Part shown: positions 6,727 to 7,772 of the stretch, in pieces
Layout: every line of letters begins with the position of its first letter
Position numbering within the stretch: position 1 is the first letter of the stretch
Assembly: GCA_012727965.1 (NCBI GenBank)
Contig: JAAYFZ010000189.1
Coordinates: 1-7,772, forward strand
Direction: 5' to 3'
Origin: Clostridiaceae bacterium
GTDB taxonomy: Bacteria; Bacillota; Clostridia; Saccharofermentanales; UBA5734
DNA length: 7,772 bases
Notes under the pieces: generated by a model
What the model saw: the letters and a program-made list of their open reading frames with translations, nothing else
What the model was told of the DNA's origin: nothing
The model's database searches: none
Program-made: the position numbers and the translations under genes

Positions 6727-7038
6727 ATGGTTGATCAGGATTTTATCGGCAATATCAGATCTGCAGAACAGCAGGCTGATGAGCTGATTGAGGCTGCTAA
6801 GGAACAGGCTGCCAAGTCTATTGAGGACGCGCGGGTCCGGGCCGCGGAAATCGTCGCTTCTGCCCGCAAACAGGCAGAGCTTGAGCAGGCAGATGCTATG
6901 TCAGCCGCACAGAAAGAAGTAGATTCTATCGAGGCTGAGGCTATACAGATAAACGAGCTGGATGTGCCTGATCATGTGATCAGTGATGCTGCCGATGCAG
7001 TAGCAGAAAGGATCGTGAAGTACAGTGTCGATCGTTAA
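6727..7038 (+). CDS. V/A-type ATPase peripheral stalk subunit (G/H-like, NtpF-type)
   Basis: A 103-residue soluble protein, almost wholly a long Ala-, Glu-, Gln- and Lys-rich coiled coil (about residues 8-75) with repeated A-x-x-x-A and E-A-A spacing. A short, less regular C-terminal part (PDHVISDAADAVAERIVKYS) follows. Small coiled-coil proteins of this size and composition at the head of V/A-type ATPase operons are the peripheral-stalk subunit, called G in Thermus, F (NtpF) in Enterococcus and H (AhaH) in archaea. They pair with subunit E to hold the catalytic head to subunit I. Sequence similarity alone is low-complexity and could fit an F-type b-subunit-like coiled coil, but there is no membrane anchor, and the next gene reads as subunit I, which settles the context. 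It follows a promoter and consensus Shine-Dalgarno site, and its end overlaps the subunit I start by 14 nt. Confidence 0.8.
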   Translation: MVDQDFIGNIRSAEQQADELIEAAKEQAAKSIEDARVRAAEIVASARKQAELEQADAMSAAQKEVDSIEAEAIQINELDVPDHVISDAADAVAERIVKYSVDR

Positions 7039-7772
7039 AATGAGTCATATGACAGTCATCGGCATGACCGAGGACAAGTCATCTGTCATAGATACGCTTA
7101 TGAAGCTCGGATTGGTCGAGCTGGACACTGTGCAGCCGGATGAGCCTGAAGCTGAAATAGAGAAAGCCCTTGAAGAACAGCCGGTCAAGCCAGTAGTGCA
7201 TGATTGGCTTTCTGAGCGCTTCGAGGAATCACCATATCAGACATCAGCCGAGGAACAGTCGCATACCGCATCTCTTGACGCTATGTCCAGACTTGAGCTT
7301 GCTATCGAGAGAAGCAATGAGATTCTGGACCAGAACAATAAAACTCTTGAGAATGCAACCGATGCTCAACTACTTGAGGCCGGCAATCGTGAGCAGGAGA
7401 TAGTTGACAGACTTGTCAACTTCGAAGAAAAGCGGCTAAGGCTCGACGAAGTCATGACAAAAATCGCCCAGTTGCATAACCGCGAAGATATGCTTGAGCC
7501 TTGGACTGGTGTCGATATCGATCTGGCGGTAAGGGGAACTGAGCAGACCAAGGTTTTTCTTGGCAGCCTAGATACCCAGGATCAGCTGCATGAGCTGCGC
7601 GCTGAGCTTGAGGAGAATTCTCCGGAACACCATATTGAAATACTTCGTGAAGATGAGGTCCATATACTGATAGCTCTGGCAGTTTGGCAGCCACGTGTTG
7701 ACTCAGCTTTTTCCGCTCTGAGAAGAGTAGGTTTCCGCCAAATGCCGCTGCAAGGCGAAAAAGGCAATGCCA
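7025..7772 (+). CDS. V/A-type ATPase subunit I, N-terminal cytoplasmic part (3' end outside window)
   Basis: Subunit I (a-subunit equivalent) forms the ion half-channels and anchors the peripheral stalks of the V/A-type ATPase. The first 249 codons are seen; the family is usually about 600-660 residues, and the membrane domain lies beyond the window. The N-terminus from GTG 7025 reads MSIVKMSHMTVIGMTEDKSSV, followed by LMKLGLVEL. This matches the family pattern of an IVKM start, a first beta strand, then a helix ending L-G-x-V-E. An ATG at 7040 or 7049 would cut off the IVKM strand and has no binding site, so GTG is preferred, with AAGGA at 7008-7012 about 12 nt upstream. A glutamate-rich helical stalk (about residues 80-155) is followed by EPWTGVDIDL (Pro159, Trp160), a typical subunit I motif, then a TKVFLGSL strand. 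The order G/H-like then I matches Enterococcus and Thermus operons. Confidence 0.88.
   Translation, partial: MSIVKMSHMTVIGMTEDKSSVIDTLMKLGLVELDTVQPDEPEAEIEKALEEQPVKPVVHDWLSERFEESPYQTSAEEQSHTASLDAMSRLELAIERSNEILDQNNKTLENATDAQLLEAGNREQEIVDRLVNFEEKRLRLDEVMTKIAQLHNREDMLEPWTGVDIDLAVRGTEQTKVFLGSLDTQDQLHELRAELEENSPEHHIEILREDEVHILIALAVWQPRVDSAFSALRRVGFRQMPLQGEKGNA

Noticed and set aside
7200..7403. 67-codon + strand frame inside the subunit I gene
   Set aside because: The competing frame from GTG 7025 is continuous to the window end and carries subunit I motifs, while this frame has none.

Overview
The window looks like chromosomal DNA of a low-to-moderate G+C Gram-positive anaerobe (Bacillota, Clostridia-like). 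This is inferred from the strong AGGAGG-type ribosome binding sites, the tightly packed same-strand genes, the clostridial flavour of the AroA and AroC motifs, a bifunctional chorismate mutase-prephenate dehydratase, and a V/A-type ATPase operon that begins with the G/H-like and I subunits. No species can be named from the sequence alone. All genes are on the + strand, and almost every base is coding.

Region 1 (1-4209) is an aromatic amino acid operon: the 3' end of aroB (3-dehydroquinate synthase), then aroA (EPSP synthase), aroC (chorismate synthase), aroQ (type II 3-dehydroquinase) and pheA (chorismate mutase / prephenate dehydratase / ACT). Together they cover DAHP to dehydroquinate, dehydroquinate to dehydroshikimate, and shikimate-3-phosphate to chorismate to phenylpyruvate. 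Shikimate dehydrogenase (aroE) and shikimate kinase (aroK) are not in the window. Neighbouring genes overlap by 8, 20 or 8 nt, or are 10 nt apart.

Region 2 (4206-6637) is an ABC exporter pair, a 250-aa ATPase and a 560-aa permease. It is joined to pheA, and internally, by 4-nt ATGA overlaps, so it is probably translated from the same message. Its substrate cannot be read from the sequence. A perfect extended -10 motif inside the 3' end of pheA could give the pair its own promoter.

Region 3 (6638-7772) starts with the only real intergenic gap (89 bp). This gap holds an extended -10 promoter and a consensus Shine-Dalgarno site. They lead into the first two genes of a V/A-type ATPase operon: a small coiled-coil G/H-like peripheral stalk subunit and the N-terminal 249 residues of subunit I, which runs off the window. 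The subunit I start is best placed at a GTG inside the end of the preceding gene.

No RNA genes, mobile elements, CRISPR arrays, long repeats or convincing terminators were seen, and no stretch over 300 bases lacks a gene. The window is mostly ordinary housekeeping DNA. The points most worth following are the coupling of an exporter to the aromatic operon, the two-half architecture of its permease, and the non-canonical Q-loop and ACT motifs.
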